Shown here in pieces: positions 23,389 to 33,888 of a stretch of 64,000 nt of DNA. The notes under the pieces were generated by a model. The model was not told the origin of the DNA and searched no databases. It saw only the letters and a list, made by a program, of their open reading frames with translations. Position 1 is the stretch's first letter; every line of letters starts with the position of its first letter. The stretch comes from Pyrenophora tritici-repentis (lineage: Eukaryota; Ascomycota; Dothideomycetes; Pleosporales; Pleosporaceae). Made by a program: the position numbers and the translations under genes. Location: the NCBI RefSeq assembly GCF_003171515.1, contig NC_089392.1:3100001-3164000 (forward strand), in the 5' to 3' direction.

Positions 23389-24399
23389 TTACTCGTCGCA
23401 AGCAGGCTTTCCGAGGATACCACGGGCAAAGTGACGCTTGCGGAGGTTGTACTCGACCGCGCGCTTCTTGGCAGCAGTGCTCTGGGTGAACGCCGCGGAT
23501 CCACCAAAGGGACCGGCGAGAGCGGCGTTCTGCATGCGGACGACGCAGACGTTGGTGGCACCACCTGCGGTACCCGAGCAGGTCATACCAGCGGGCATCT
23601 GGACCTTGACGGGGAAGTCCATGGTGGAGGCAGCAGAGAGACCTCCGATACCGATACCGGGGACGTTCTGGGTGACGGTCGCGGCCTGGAAAGCAGCAGG
23701 GTCGGTACCAGCAGATGTGGGGTCGATCATGGCGGTCAGGGGACCGGCACCGTCCTGGTTGACCTGGTGGAAGGTCATGGTGATGGTACCGTCGTCGGCG
23801 GTGGTAGGAAGACCAGATGCGGCACCCGCACCAGCGGCGGCGGCGACACCAGCCTCGGTGGTACCCTTGGGGGTCTTGGTACCGGCAGCAGCACCGCCAG
23901 CACCGCCCTTGGCAGCAGTTCCTCCGGTCAGAGCATCGAGAAGACCACGCTTGTTGGCAGCAGCTCCCTTGCCTCCCTTGGCAGCACCAGCGATAGCTGC
24001 GGCAATGCCACCAGCACCACCAGCCTTAGCGGCACCAGCACCAGCGGCACCAGCAGCACCAGCGCCAGCGGCACCAGCAGCACCAGCACCAGCGGCACCA
24101 GCAGCAGGAGCAGCGGCACCAGCGGCACCACCCATGAAGGTAGCGATGGCGGAGGCAGCGTTGACGGGTCCGTTGGCAGTACGTCCGAGAGCGGAAGCCT
24201 TGCCACCCATCTCCTTGGCACGGATGATGGATGTGTCGGCCTCAGCACCGGAGAGAGGAGAAGGAGAGTCACGGGGAGTGCCGTCCGCAACGGAAAGACC
24301 GGGCATGTTGACACCGTTGGCACCCTGGACCTGAGTAATGACACCGTGGGCCTGGACGGAAGCTGACAGAGCAGCGATGAAGACGATAGAGTAACGCAT
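23389..24399 (-). CDS. Egh16-like secreted protein (DUF3129, appressorium/virulence-associated family)
   Basis: Single exon, 336 aa, ATG at 24399. Residues 1-17 are a signal peptide ([13 protein letters not shown]), so the mature protein starts at His18. The next block, [20 protein letters not shown] then DGTPRD, is the hallmark of the gEgh16/CAS1/MAS-type family, which is expressed in infection structures of powdery mildew, Colletotrichum and Magnaporthe. An Ala/Gly-rich insert fills about residues 95-150. The C-terminal half has [35 protein letters not shown] and VCVVRMQN. Only three cysteines remain; many relatives carry more, including one after the 'PRD' motif, where this protein has Ser. 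Dibasic sites (NKR; KKR and RKR near the end) could be cleaved by Kex2. Long antisense frames of about 300 codons here are by-products of the GC-rich Ala/Gly codons. Confidence 0.85.
   Translation of the reverse strand: MRYSIVFIAALSASVQAHGVITQVQGANGVNMPGLSVADGTPRDSPSPLSGAEADTSIIRAKEMGGKASALGRTANGPVNAASAIATFMGGAAGAAAPAAGAAGAGAAGAAGAGAAGAAGAGAAKAGGAGGIAAAIAGAAKGGKGAAANKRGLLDALTGGTAAKGGAGGAAAGTKTPKGTTEAGVAAAAGAGAASGLPTTADDGTITMTFHQVNQDGAGPLTAMIDPTSAGTDPAAFQAATVTQNVPGIGIGGLSAASTMDFPVKVQMPAGMTCSGTAGGATNVCVVRMQNAALAGPFGGSAAFTQSTAAKKRAVEYNLRKRHFARGILGKPACDE
24026..24110. repeat. 24-bp in-frame tandem repeat coding for Ala/Gly octapeptides
   Basis: About three copies of a 24-bp unit coding for AAGAGAAG, the last ending in AAGAGAAK. 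It expands the low-complexity insert of the Egh16-like protein. Confidence 0.75.
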
Positions 24400-24625
24400 C
24401 TTGATGTGTAGGGGTAGGATTAAGTACGAGGAAGATTTGATATTAGAGTATCGAAAAAAGTGTGATGTCGAAGAAAACAGAAAGCGATGTACGAGTAAAT
24501 TGCGAGTATAGAACAAAGCAAGCGACCGGCGCAAGTAATAGTAATTAGAAGGGAAGGGAAGTAGAAGAAAGCGAGTCTGGTTGGTTTGATGGTGATATCG
24601 ACTCTAGGTGGATGGGCAGGACGTC

Positions 24626-24632
24626 TTATATA
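24626..24632 (-). promoter_or_regulatory. TATA box of the Egh16-like gene
   Basis: TATATAA on the minus strand, about 230 bp upstream of the ATG at 24399. This implies a leader of roughly 180-200 nt. Confidence 0.45.
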
Positions 24633-24639
24633 CAGTCTC

Positions 24640-25964
24640 TGGTGGCAGTCAAGGTCGGGAAGCTAATGCTTAGCTACACCAAGCATTTCGAGGTGCACGC
24701 TAGTTTCCCATGTTCCAAGACGCCTAGCAGGCCGCGGCCCCTCGTCGCCGTGCCTAAACATGACGAGAAGGATGGAACGAGGCAGTGATACCGAGGCACA
24801 GACGAGAAACGGAGAGCTGAGACGTTGCTGGTCAAACGATGCTCATGGTTACTTCACTTTTGGTTGGTTGCGCTAGGATGTCGGCTACGGGAAGATCATC
24901 TCCAGAAGTTTGGTTCAAGATCTTCTGGCGCCAAGCCCGTAGAATTCATCGGAACATCCATGATGCGGTGCGGGTTGGTGCACTTGATGTTTGGCATCTG
25001 GAAGGGATGGTCCGTAGCCCTGTATCAGGAATCGAAGTTTGTTCCAAACTTAGCGATTCAAACAATTCTGGAGACATGTCGTCCCGCTTCTCCCACAGAT
25101 GCTCGCCTTGCTGACCTGCGAACGTGGCCTACGAATGTGGCCTTCCAGCTTCTGTTGTCTTTGTCAACACGTGTCGTACCACGATATCGAAAGGGTCCAC
25201 GCATTCACCGGCGACCTTTCACCGCTCTGTAGTGTACCCGGTTAGCAATGAAGCCGTCTGGAGTAGAAGATCGGTGGTTGTTTCAGCCAGAGGTGGGGAT
25301 TGAAACTCTAAAGTTTGGGATGTGCCGTGGATTGGCGCGTTACTTCTCTCCAGCACCGACTATTCCCGAAACCATCATAGATTGCCACCCCGCCGCTGCA
25401 GTCGCACTGCAATAGTAAACAAGGTTGGTAAGGGCGTCTCCAAGGACTTCGTCGGTGAGATGGTGCAGTACGCGCATGATCTGGGTCCAAGTCGCTGTTC
25501 TATCGCTTCACAGCGTTTCCCTATACCAGCCCGGCTCTGCTCATGATGGCCGTGATAGCGACGCGCTCGTCTTCTTCTCACTGCAGTCACATATCAACCG
25601 TGACAGTTGCAATCCCGCACAATGCCGTGACAGCTCCATTGGGAAGTGAGTGTTGCAGGTCCCGATTAGTCGCCCATGTCGTCCATCATCACTATCAACA
25701 CCACGAAACACCCGAGGCAGAACATACGATTCAGCGCATCAATGCAGATTGTTTTCCTGGGGTCCAATGCCGTACAGCCACACGCACCTGCGTCATCTTC
25801 ATGCAACGGATCCGATCCTCCACTCCACATATGGGGGACATAATATACTGGACAGTGTGAATAGATACCAGATAGGTGTGCCTGGCGCTGCAATGGCCTT
25901 TGTACCCTATGTCACCCAGGCGGCCACAGTATTATCTTAGCATCAGTACCGACTTGTTGATCTT
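24640..25964. other. Intergenic, 1.3 kb
   Basis: No supported gene. Open frames on the plus strand (24.8-25.9 kb) are interrupted and show no family signature. Confidence 0.45.
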
Positions 25965-27071
25965 CTAGATGAACACATCAATTTTTCCCACCCAGGTCCG
26001 AAAATCCCTGACCTCTCTGATCCACACGTACCGCACACAAATCTCCTGGAGCTCGAAGATCAGCGGTGTCGGCTCCAACAAGCCCTTGGTGATCGAGTTC
26101 TTCATGAACAGTAGTAGCAATTTAACAGCGCGACTCTGCGGCTCTTTGCCATATTCGACGATAGCAGCGCCATTGGAAGCCCCACCGACTGGCAAATTCT
26201 GCTCGGACGTGGGTGGAGGTGCCCCCATCTTCTCGATGAGTCGCAATGCGTGCTGTATGTATTGGAGTATGACAGGCGGACCGTCAATGCCAAGCTCTTC
26301 GAAGGTACGATCGGTGAGGAGTTTCGTGAGGAAATCGAGCGTCGATAGATCAAGCGGGAGATGTGACAGTTCTTGTACAGCGGCATTGGGATCTTCCTTG
26401 AGCTTGCGAAGCATAACATCCTCCCATCGCTGTGGATCACTGCCCTCCTGTGTCTTCGATTTGCTCAACGCTCCTGTTTCTGGAGCTTGTACCATGCCAT
26501 CGGGCAGCCTATCCCAGATTTCTGTTTCTACGAGCATTTGCATGTACGGCAGGAGGTCGAATTCCGGGAGGATAAATTTATCCCGAGCACTTTTCTCGTA
26601 TGCAGAACGTACTGGCTCGGCAGAAGGCAGCGGCGTGTCCTTCAGCAGCGCCATGATGTATCCAGCTCGAGTTACCAGTATCTCCCTCGTAGTGATGGTG
26701 TCGTTCGTGTCGCTAGTAGTGATGGCAATGTGTTGATGATGGGCAAGTTCCTTCTGCGTGCTCATAAGGGTCTCTACCCAGTGGCTCAAGTAAGGCTTGA
26801 ACCTCAGAGGCGTCTCCTCGTGCGTTCGCCAGAGCTTGTACTCGCAGTTTAGGATAGCTGTGAGCAGTTGCTGGGTTGGCATGGTCTTGGCCAGCACTTC
26901 GTACGTGTCAAGCGAGTTCTTGACTCTCAGAGATTCCTCAAATGCATCTGCTGCGCCGCGTGTGGTTTTCGTAATGTGTTCTAGGTCGCGGATCGCGTCG
27001 TCGTACGGCTTCATCGAGTCCATGAGCGCGTCGAGTTCGTCTGGCTCCAGAGTGGCGGTAAGGTAGCTCAT
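25965..27071 (-). CDS. CNOT11: CCR4-NOT complex subunit 11-like protein (DUF2363)
   Basis: Single exon of 368 aa with ATG at 27071. The C-terminal part shows the DUF2363/CNOT11 signature: FELGIDGPPVILQYIQHAL-type helix lines, then AVKLLLLFMKNSITKGLLEP, TPLIFELQEICVRYVWIREV and a short tail. The N-terminal half is helical (DLEHITKTTRGAADAFEESL and ILPEFDLLPYMQML). In animals CNOT11 with CNOT10 docks on the N-terminus of NOT1 in the cytoplasmic deadenylase complex. Budding yeast lacks a CNOT11, but filamentous fungi and S. pombe relatives are known to carry DUF2363 proteins. The last residues (FRTWVGKIDVFI) depart from the family wording, so a small unpredicted C-terminal intron is possible. 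Confidence 0.8.
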   Translation of the reverse strand: MSYLTATLEPDELDALMDSMKPYDDAIRDLEHITKTTRGAADAFEESLRVKNSLDTYEVLAKTMPTQQLLTAILNCEYKLWRTHEETPLRFKPYLSHWVETLMSTQKELAHHQHIAITTSDTNDTITTREILVTRAGYIMALLKDTPLPSAEPVRSAYEKSARDKFILPEFDLLPYMQMLVETEIWDRLPDGMVQAPETGALSKSKTQEGSDPQRWEDVMLRKLKEDPNAAVQELSHLPLDLSTLDFLTKLLTDRTFEELGIDGPPVILQYIQHALRLIEKMGAPPPTSEQNLPVGGASNGAAIVEYGKEPQSRAVKLLLLFMKNSITKGLLEPTPLIFELQEICVRYVWIREVRDFRTWVGKIDVFI

Positions 27072-27977
27072 ATTGGGCGGTATTTATATCGTGCCTTGCG
27101 CATCAAGGGATAGTAATGTCGGGAGTGAGACGTTGTAGACTGCGAGGAATACATAGGGTCGAGTTGGGTGAGGTGTCACGGTTGTGAGTGCTGTTGCCGA
27201 ACGCGTAAACCTTGGAAAGAACGGAGGGCCTTGCCAAGCTTCTCATCGCGCCTTGCTGTCAAATGACCATCCAAGGACGACATTCGATATGCGTGTAATA
27301 TGCCATGAACGATTGAGTTTTTCTTCAATTTAGGGCTGTGGTGCGTGCGCTGACGCATTCGCCTGATAATTCAGGCTCCGAGATATGTGCGCTGGCTTGG
27401 GCTCCATCTAACTCTCCCACCTGGGCTCATGGAGTAAGCGTGCACCACACTAAAACCTCAGCGTCGGTATGCCACCTCTCACCACCACGTTCATGGTATG
27501 TGAAGTAGTCGTGTTTGTCAAGAGAAGTGGCACATGCTTCAATCTGCTATTATAATTCCAGGTAGCCTGATATTACACATAGTCACAGCAAATCAATCAA
27601 TAACACAGTTGTGAAATGAATCCATTAAATTTCTCATTATGCTACGCTTATGGAATGCGCCAGGGTACTCCCAAGCATGCCAAAAAGTGTCCTAAAAAAA
27701 CTCAAGGACGCCGTAACATAAAGCCAGTCATGATATGTAAAATTAGCCAAGCCAAAGGTCCCATCATCCGTTATCCGACCGGGAGGTCCGGAATTGCCGG
27801 ATGAATCCCTTGCTAAACAAAACCGAGCTCGGTAGATATCAATAGCTCGCGGCGGGTGTCAAGTGGTGGTGGGAGCTTTGGCGTTGGCGAACAAAGATAA
27901 GAGATGGGTATCGTGGGTTGACGTGGTCGTCATGCCGTCGTCATCGCGGCTCCGTCGTACATGTCTGAACGCCTCCG
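27072..27977. other. Intergenic, 0.9 kb
   Basis: No supported gene. The short open frame at 27616-27804 (+) is Lys/Pro-rich and has no support. Confidence 0.45.
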
Positions 27978-28265
27978 CTAATACTTGAGTATAATGTACA
28001 AGGCGTGGACGATACCCTAGACAAAACTGTTAGTGACGTGCTGATAGGCATGGGCGGCTATGCGGAACTCACCGGAATGTAGGCCAGGATGGTCAACAGG
28101 ATGTTGATGAGGAGATCCGCTCCACAGCCACGCTCGAGGAAGACACCTAGAGGTGGGAGGACGATGGCAAGAATGATCTTGCAGATGTCGCTGCCAGATT
28201 GTTAGCATCAAAGTTTGCTAGCAAGGGCACTCGCAAATATCGACTTACCTTGCGGTGAAAGGCAT
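27978..28265 (-). CDS. PMP3: Plasma membrane proteolipid 3 (Pmp3/UPF0057)
   Basis: Three exons, 28265-28249, 28190-28073 and 28016-27978, give 57 aa; the exons are too short for a simple frame search to show the protein. The sequence starts MPFTASDICKIILAIVLPPLG, contains the family signature FLERGCGADLLINILLT and ends IVHALYIILKY. Two hydrophobic helices make up nearly the whole protein, as in yeast Pmp3 (55 aa). Pmp3 sits in the plasma membrane and limits cation entry by affecting membrane potential; it is salt- and cold-responsive in many organisms. Splice sites are GTAAGT...GGCAG and GTGAGT...TCTAG. Confidence 0.95.
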
Positions 28266-29821
28266 GTTGAATGTGTTGGTGGTTTCTTAATGTAAGAAGG
28301 GTTCTGGGTGTATTGGAGTATACGGGTACTTGTAGTGTGCTGTAGTAGACTTTGGTGGAGTGATGATGTTAGGCAAGCAGCGGGTGCCAGCGTAGCATTT
28401 ATTGAGGTGAGGGCAACTCATGACCACACACATATGACGTATCCTGCGGACAGGGAACATGATTTGATGCCGCGTACCCGCCGCTTGATTTTCGCAGCCA
28501 CAGCATGTGGCGTTACGATCTGTTAATTCCGATCAAAACCAAGTTAACTGGCCCAATTTCCAAGCGAAGTAGCGTTCGTTGGGTTGGCTTGTCATGACGC
28601 GTGACGTCTTCCAAGCGCCAACAACGGTTCTTTGTCACTGAGCGCATAGTCAGTGTCACAAAGGCTCGCCAGCAACCAACTTTCCACTTCCCTTGGCCGG
28701 ATATCCGCACAACTCGGCATGGAAGAAAACCTGCTCCGCATAACCGCTCACAATTCTCAATCGCCAAGCTGCAAACGGCCTTGTGGTTTCTTTCACCTCG
28801 GCATCCGGAGTCCGGATGGTGATGAGTTGTCCAGGCCATGCACCAGCCACACAGCTTCGCAAGCTCCACTCAGTCGCCATACGCATCACCGAACGCCAAG
28901 TATGATGTCAAGCCGCAATGTGTGGCACACGCATCTCTTAATGGCTAGGCGTGGCTTGACCCTGGAGAGATTGGCAGATCCAGAACGAATCCTTTAACCG
29001 GTTGCGCGGCTTCCAAGCTGTTGACGTGATGGCATGAGGCTGTGACACTGCACTTGATGCTCAATTTTTTCACATCTTCGTAAAATTCTATCGCCGATGC
29101 GCAGCGCAATCGTGCTGCTGCGCCTGCGATGCGGATCGCCGCCGGCGTATCTTGGCAGTCTACTGAGCATCACCTGTTCAAGCAAAGTGCGCTCATGAGA
29201 CCTCGAGAGGCGTATTTTGGACTTGGTCCAGATGAAAAATGTTAACAACCTGGTATTGACTCTGCTACAACGATAGCTTTGAGGTGCGTAACGGAGTTTG
29301 TCTGTGGCGTGATACTTGCACCTCAAATATCATTTCTGCATCGACTACATTATGTACTTCGAAGTTTTTCGTGAAAAATTTGATTCATCCAACTTGATAA
29401 TTTACCCCGAAACTCATACGATCGAGCGCAGAGAAAAGATGGATAGCGGTGTAGAGTTGTACACGTAAGATAACTATATAATCCATGAGGAGAGACAGAA
29501 GGGTCAAATGACCAAATGCTTACATACTGCCTAGGTGACTCTCCAACAACTCAATGTTCATGTCCGAGTGCAGATTGCGGGCTACGCCGATGAGTACAAC
29601 ATAAGCATGTATTGACGAAACCATATCTGCCCTATAGACAACCACAAATACAACGGCAGAATGAGTCCAAAACACATGTAGTAAGCTCTACTGCACAAAA
29701 TACAGGCGGAAAGATACTTCTTAGAAGAAGAAAACAGGGTATATCATTCCAAGGTATCATCCACACTGATCAATCATCACCACCCTCCTCGTGCCCAAGA
29801 CACTCAAGTCCAAGAAGCCCC
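28266..29821. other. Intergenic, 1.55 kb
   Basis: No supported gene. Overlapping short frames on both strands at 28.5-29.3 kb lack signatures. Confidence 0.45.
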
Positions 29822-30425
29822 CTAAGTCCTGTCCGCCTCAGCTTGCTTCTGCAAATCAACCTCCACCCCCCTCTGCCTCGCCTTGCCCTCATCATGCTGC
29901 TTCTCCGCCTCCGCCTTCTGCGCCGCATTTCCCGTCAGACCCGCAACAGCACCCCCAATCGTACCTCCCACACGATCCGCAACACCTTTGCCTAGATCAT
30001 TCACCTGGCCTGCAGCCTCCTGGCCCTTACCCTCCTTGTTCTGCTGGATACCTTCTTGCTTGAGGCCCTCTGCGCCGACGAAACCGCCGACGGCTTCTTT
30101 GGCAGCACCGACGTTTTGGTTCCAGGAGCCCGCGCTGCGGTCTGGGTCGTCTTTTGCGACACCGCCTGAGGGGGTCACGGAGAAGGGACCGGCTTTGGCA
30201 GCGGAGTGGGAGAGGTCATGTTCGGCGGCGGCGGTTTCCTTGCGGTTTTCGCCTTGGGCCTGGAGAGTGTTAGGGGAGGCTCTGTGTCTTCTGCTCATGT
30301 GGGGAAATGGGAGAGAAACGTACCTTGTCGGCGGTGCTGCCGGTGATGGAACCAAGTGCGCTTTGTACGGCGCCCTTGGCCTGGTCTAGGTAGGACTGAG
30401 GAGTGGAAGTTGGGTCGTTGGACAT
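29822..30425 (-). CDS. CsbD-like stress protein (Hmp1-type annotation)
   Basis: Two exons, 30425-30324 and 30259-29822, give 179 aa. The intron has GTACGT and CTCCAG ends and falls between codons. The N-terminus (SYLDQAKGAVQSALGSITGS, then DKAQGE) is a CsbD-like helical segment; a second copy is seen in QNVGAAKEAVGGFVGAEGL with KQEGIQQNKEGKGQEAAGQV. The rest is Gly/Ala/Lys-rich (DRVGGTIGGAVAGLTGNAA) and very hydrophilic. Fungal relatives are often annotated as mismatched base pair and cruciform DNA recognition protein. CsbD-type proteins are general stress-induced in bacteria. The real biochemical role is not established. Confidence 0.85.
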
Positions 30426-30547
30426 GGTTGCGGTTTGGCAAAGTGTTGTCTTTAAAGTGTAGGAGTATGCGAATGTAGGCTTTGTAGATGTGTAAGTGTA
30501 GTAGGCGATTTCAAAGTGATACTGATATATGCAGCTGTAGCGGCGCT

Positions 30548-30559
30548 TTATATTTATAT
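30548..30559 (-). promoter_or_regulatory. TATA box of the CsbD-like gene
   Basis: TATAAATATAAA on the minus strand, about 125 bp upstream of the ATG at 30425. A strong TATA box suits a stress-induced gene. Confidence 0.6.
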
Positions 30560-31054
30560 CCCCTGTTGTTCATTGAAGAGTACGTATTGCACAGACCTGC
30601 ATCTGGAATATGACGTCACAGCACCCCGCGACGCGACGCAACCCACCATGTTTGCCCTGCAGCAAGGCAGCCGCACGAAGATCTGACGCGGTGGCGTCAG
30701 GCATGTGAGAAGTTACCGTGGCACCGTGATGAAGAAAGGAAAAGTCTGGATTTGTTCCATGGGGCTCGCGGCCGCATGTGAAACTTCCAGCAGGGTCTTC
30801 AAGGTATGCGGGTGGGTTGCATGCAGATCAACGGGCATTTGCGACAGCACATGTACAATGATGCAATGTCTCCATGAAATTTTCTATAATCTTTTAGGAG
30901 AAAGATGTCGATGCCTTGAATCGATCCGTATCACCGAGCCTAAAGGGCTAGTGGTATTCTTCACAGCTCAGCTGCAGTAGGGGTATGTTCGCCAATTCCC
31001 AAGGTCTCAAAACGCCAGAGTAGAATGCATTCTTCAAACACCATGTCATACAAA
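30560..31054. other. Intergenic, 0.5 kb
   Basis: No gene seen. It holds the upstream region of the CsbD-like gene and the 3' flank of the dioxygenase gene. Confidence 0.45.
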
Positions 31055-32584
31055 TCACCAGTGACAGATACCTCCCTCGCTATCGTCGACACTCCAGGTA
31101 CCGGCAAGCCCGACAATCTCAACTCCGCCGTTGAAACCAGCTGAGACTTTGCCGGGTCTTGCGACTCCATCGTCGACGCCTAGGAATGCGCCAAACTCTG
31201 CAGGTCCGTTGTTGAGCAGGCGCTTCGCCCAGGCATCGATGGCAGGCTCACCAGTCTCATCGCGAGCCTGCTTGAGAAAAGGAATTAAAGCCGTGCCACC
31301 TGTACCACGAAGCTTCTTGCTACCAGAGCGAGCCATTGTATTGGCAAGGTTGACGCGCTGAGTGGAGGCTTGCTTGGACGACAATGAACTTGAATTGGAT
31401 CGTGTCTCTCGCGACTTGATGATGATGTAGCGCGAGACAAGCTGAATGTGCTTGTCGCGAAGAGTACGCAGCATGGCTAGGCATGCATCGTAGGCCGTAG
31501 TCAGAGCGCGGTTGTTCCGGTTTGACGTAACGTACTCCCGGATATTGGCGATGCTCTCCATGTGTTCGAGGAATCTACGGTGAGGTCCCGGCATGTAATT
31601 GCGCATGTCCTGGATAAATCCGTGAGACGGCCCAGACAGTGCCGGATTCTCCACATCTGTTCGCTTCTCACCGGTAGGTCGATGCTCAACTCCCAGGACG
31701 ACGTCAAAGAATTGGATGATGGAGCTCTGTGCGTTACTGCCACCACTGAACTGCACGTAGGGCTGTTGGCCAGTGCCGTCGTCAAACATGACTCCGTTTG
31801 GAAGACCAGCGTCGGCCATGTTCTTACTTCCAGCAAGAAAAGGGCGGATACGGTGATAGAACACGTGTGGATCGCAGCTCTCGTACATGCGCTCTAGGAG
31901 GGTGCCTATCTCATCTAATCGCTCCGCGAATGATCGCAGGCACTGCACGACCATGTTGCTATCGTTTCGACGAGCAGCCGCAATCGCTTCGATCATCATC
32001 GGAATGACTGGTCCGGCTCGTGCCTCAATTGCTACAGACACCAAATAGAACCATGACTCGTCCATGGAACCAGTAAATGTCATCTGTGTCGCAAGGTTGC
32101 CCAGAGTGTCCGTAGGCTCCCCCTGGAAAAGGGGTCGCCAGTTCCACAAGCATACCGCAGCAAACGTAGCGACAGGCGGGAGCTCGAGATGCTTGCATGT
32201 CTCGAGAAATGGAATTGAGATGGACGGTGGGACAATCTGCATGGAGTGGTTAGCTATGCATCGCTTTGGGACATGTGGGTACTCTAGGCTTACATCGGCG
32301 GGCCTGTCACCTCCCCAAATGTATGCGTGTGCAATGAAGCCCAGGATCGAGTAAGCTCGTCGCCATTCGGCTTCTGTGAGGAGAAGGTCGGTGTCCAGCA
32401 CAGGCAGTGTGTCAACCATCCGGCGCAGTCGCTTGGCAAGTATCAAGTTTTGGAAATTGCTAACAATAGTTTCCCATGGCTGGTAGTATCGGTCTGGCAG
32501 GATATCGAGAGGTACTTCGTCAGGCAGGAAGCCATTCTTGGCCGACACATCGTAGTCGCTCAGTTGGGGGAGAGTAGGAAGCAT
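31055..32584 (-). CDS. BNA2: Indoleamine 2,3-dioxygenase (kynurenine pathway)
   Basis: Two exons, 32584-32294 and 32236-31055, give 490 aa. The 57-nt intron (GTAAGC...TGCAG, with CTAAC) keeps the frame, so it can be overlooked. The heme dioxygenase family blocks are present: LTEAEWRRAYSILGFIAHAYIWGG, then VPPSISIPFL and ELPPVATFAAVCLWNW, then VFYHRIRPFLAGSKN, VQFSGGSNAQSSIIQFFD and MRNYMPGPHRRFLEHM, where the His after PGP is the likely proximal heme ligand. The enzyme opens the indole ring of tryptophan to N-formylkynurenine, the first step to NAD in the cytosol. I chose the ATG at 32584, where family members start (MLPTLPQLSDYDVS); an ATG at 32680 would add 32 residues. Fungi often carry several paralogues, so this one may not be the main NAD-biosynthetic copy. 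Confidence 0.92.
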   Translation of the reverse strand: MLPTLPQLSDYDVSAKNGFLPDEVPLDILPDRYYQPWETIVSNFQNLILAKRLRRMVDTLPVLDTDLLLTEAEWRRAYSILGFIAHAYIWGGDRPADVSLEYPHVPKRCIANHSMQIVPPSISIPFLETCKHLELPPVATFAAVCLWNWRPLFQGEPTDTLGNLATQMTFTGSMDESWFYLVSVAIEARAGPVIPMMIEAIAAARRNDSNMVVQCLRSFAERLDEIGTLLERMYESCDPHVFYHRIRPFLAGSKNMADAGLPNGVMFDDGTGQQPYVQFSGGSNAQSSIIQFFDVVLGVEHRPTGEKRTDVENPALSGPSHGFIQDMRNYMPGPHRRFLEHMESIANIREYVTSNRNNRALTTAYDACLAMLRTLRDKHIQLVSRYIIIKSRETRSNSSSLSSKQASTQRVNLANTMARSGSKKLRGTGGTALIPFLKQARDETGEPAIDAWAKRLLNNGPAEFGAFLGVDDGVARPGKVSAGFNGGVEIVGLAGTWSVDDSEGGICHW

Positions 32585-33888
32585 TGTGGTGGTGGAGTGG
32601 CGAAGAAATTGGGGGTATATTTCAAGGTGAGAGACAGAGAGAATGCGCCTATAGGAAAATAAATGGCCCGAGATGTCCAAGTAGCCGGTAAATGGTCAGG
32701 TTGGTGGTACGCTAGGGAAGTGTCGCGTGAGAAGTCGGAGTCGGAGGTTGGGCGCACGTTGACAAAGGACAAGACTAGAGGAAGTTGCCACCGAGCTGTT
32801 ACCCCAGATGGAATCAAAGTTTGGCAGGAACCAGACTTGAGAATGGTTGGGAGAGACGACTAGTTATGTATGTGGTTGCGTGTGGGCGAAAGGAAATCTA
32901 GCCTAGTCGGTGGTGGTTTCGGGTGTGGGACCTAGACTGTGGTTCTGAGGTGTCAACCTAGGAAAAGAGTAATCCTTGCGGAGATGCTGGAAGCAGCCTA
33001 AGAGGCAGTTGACTCAGCTAGTCGCAACTGGAACACGAAAAGTAGCAAGACAGTCAACGAGTGGCGTGAGAACAAGCACGAGTCTATATAGTCCTGTCGG
33101 CCGCGCTTGCGAGCCGTGGAGGTGGTGGGAAGGAAGGAGGCCGAAACGCGCAGTGCTCAGTGAGTGCGTATGTGAAATCTTTGCTCCGAAGTCTCCGCTC
33201 CACCGAGTTCGTGGGCGTTACCATGGGTCACATTAGCAATCAATTCACTCATGGGATCGATGATTCTACTATGGCGGAGGTAGCGCGCCTGGCCGACGGG
33301 CTACTAGGCGCTAACCCCCTTCCCACGCTAGAAGCAGAGAGCCCTGCAGAACGGCTCGAAGCCGAAATCGGTGTTTCGCCGTTGGCCAAGCAAGGATACG
33401 GTTAAACCCGCAAATGAGGACAGCGACACAAAATGGACTTCTTCTGACGACCTCTTCTCGCCTCGTTTGATGAAGTCACGACAAAAGTGCCGAATTCGAC
33501 GACGAAGATGCGTTCTGCAATCCTGCCCCGCATGGCTCACCCTATGCGCCTCCCTAGCTGCGCTACTGCAGTGGCAGGAAGCTAGACTGCCGATCAGGGA
33601 CCGCATGTTCACCGGAGAAAACTATGTGGCCACATCCAAAATAGGTCATATGGTGTTTTAATGCCATGCTGGGTGCGATTGCAGTGTGTTGAGGCAATAG
33701 TAGGTACATACATGTCACCTAGCTGCGGCGTAGGCTGCATACCGTGTGGGCAATCCGCATCCACGTAGGCATGCAGATAGCGCACATGGAGATGGGCACA
33801 GCAAGCGTAACAGGATACATCACATCCTAGACATTTTGCGGTATTTACATGTGCAGTCGTCAATCTTTTGCAACATCTATCCATCTCA
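32585..33888. other. Intergenic, 1.3 kb
   Basis: No supported gene. The region holds the dioxygenase promoter on the left and the 3' flank of the peroxin gene on the right. Confidence 0.45.

Noticed and set aside
23431..24366. Two plus-strand open frames of about 300 codons antisense to the Egh16-like gene
   Set aside because: They are by-products of GC-rich Ala/Gly codons on the other strand. They are low-complexity (Gly/Ser/Thr- or Pro/Ala-rich) and have no start context or family signal.
29612..30389. Plus-strand frames opposite the CsbD-like gene
   Set aside because: Pro/Ser/Arg-rich shadow of the Gly/Ala/Lys codons of the real gene, which has a supported intron and TATA box.
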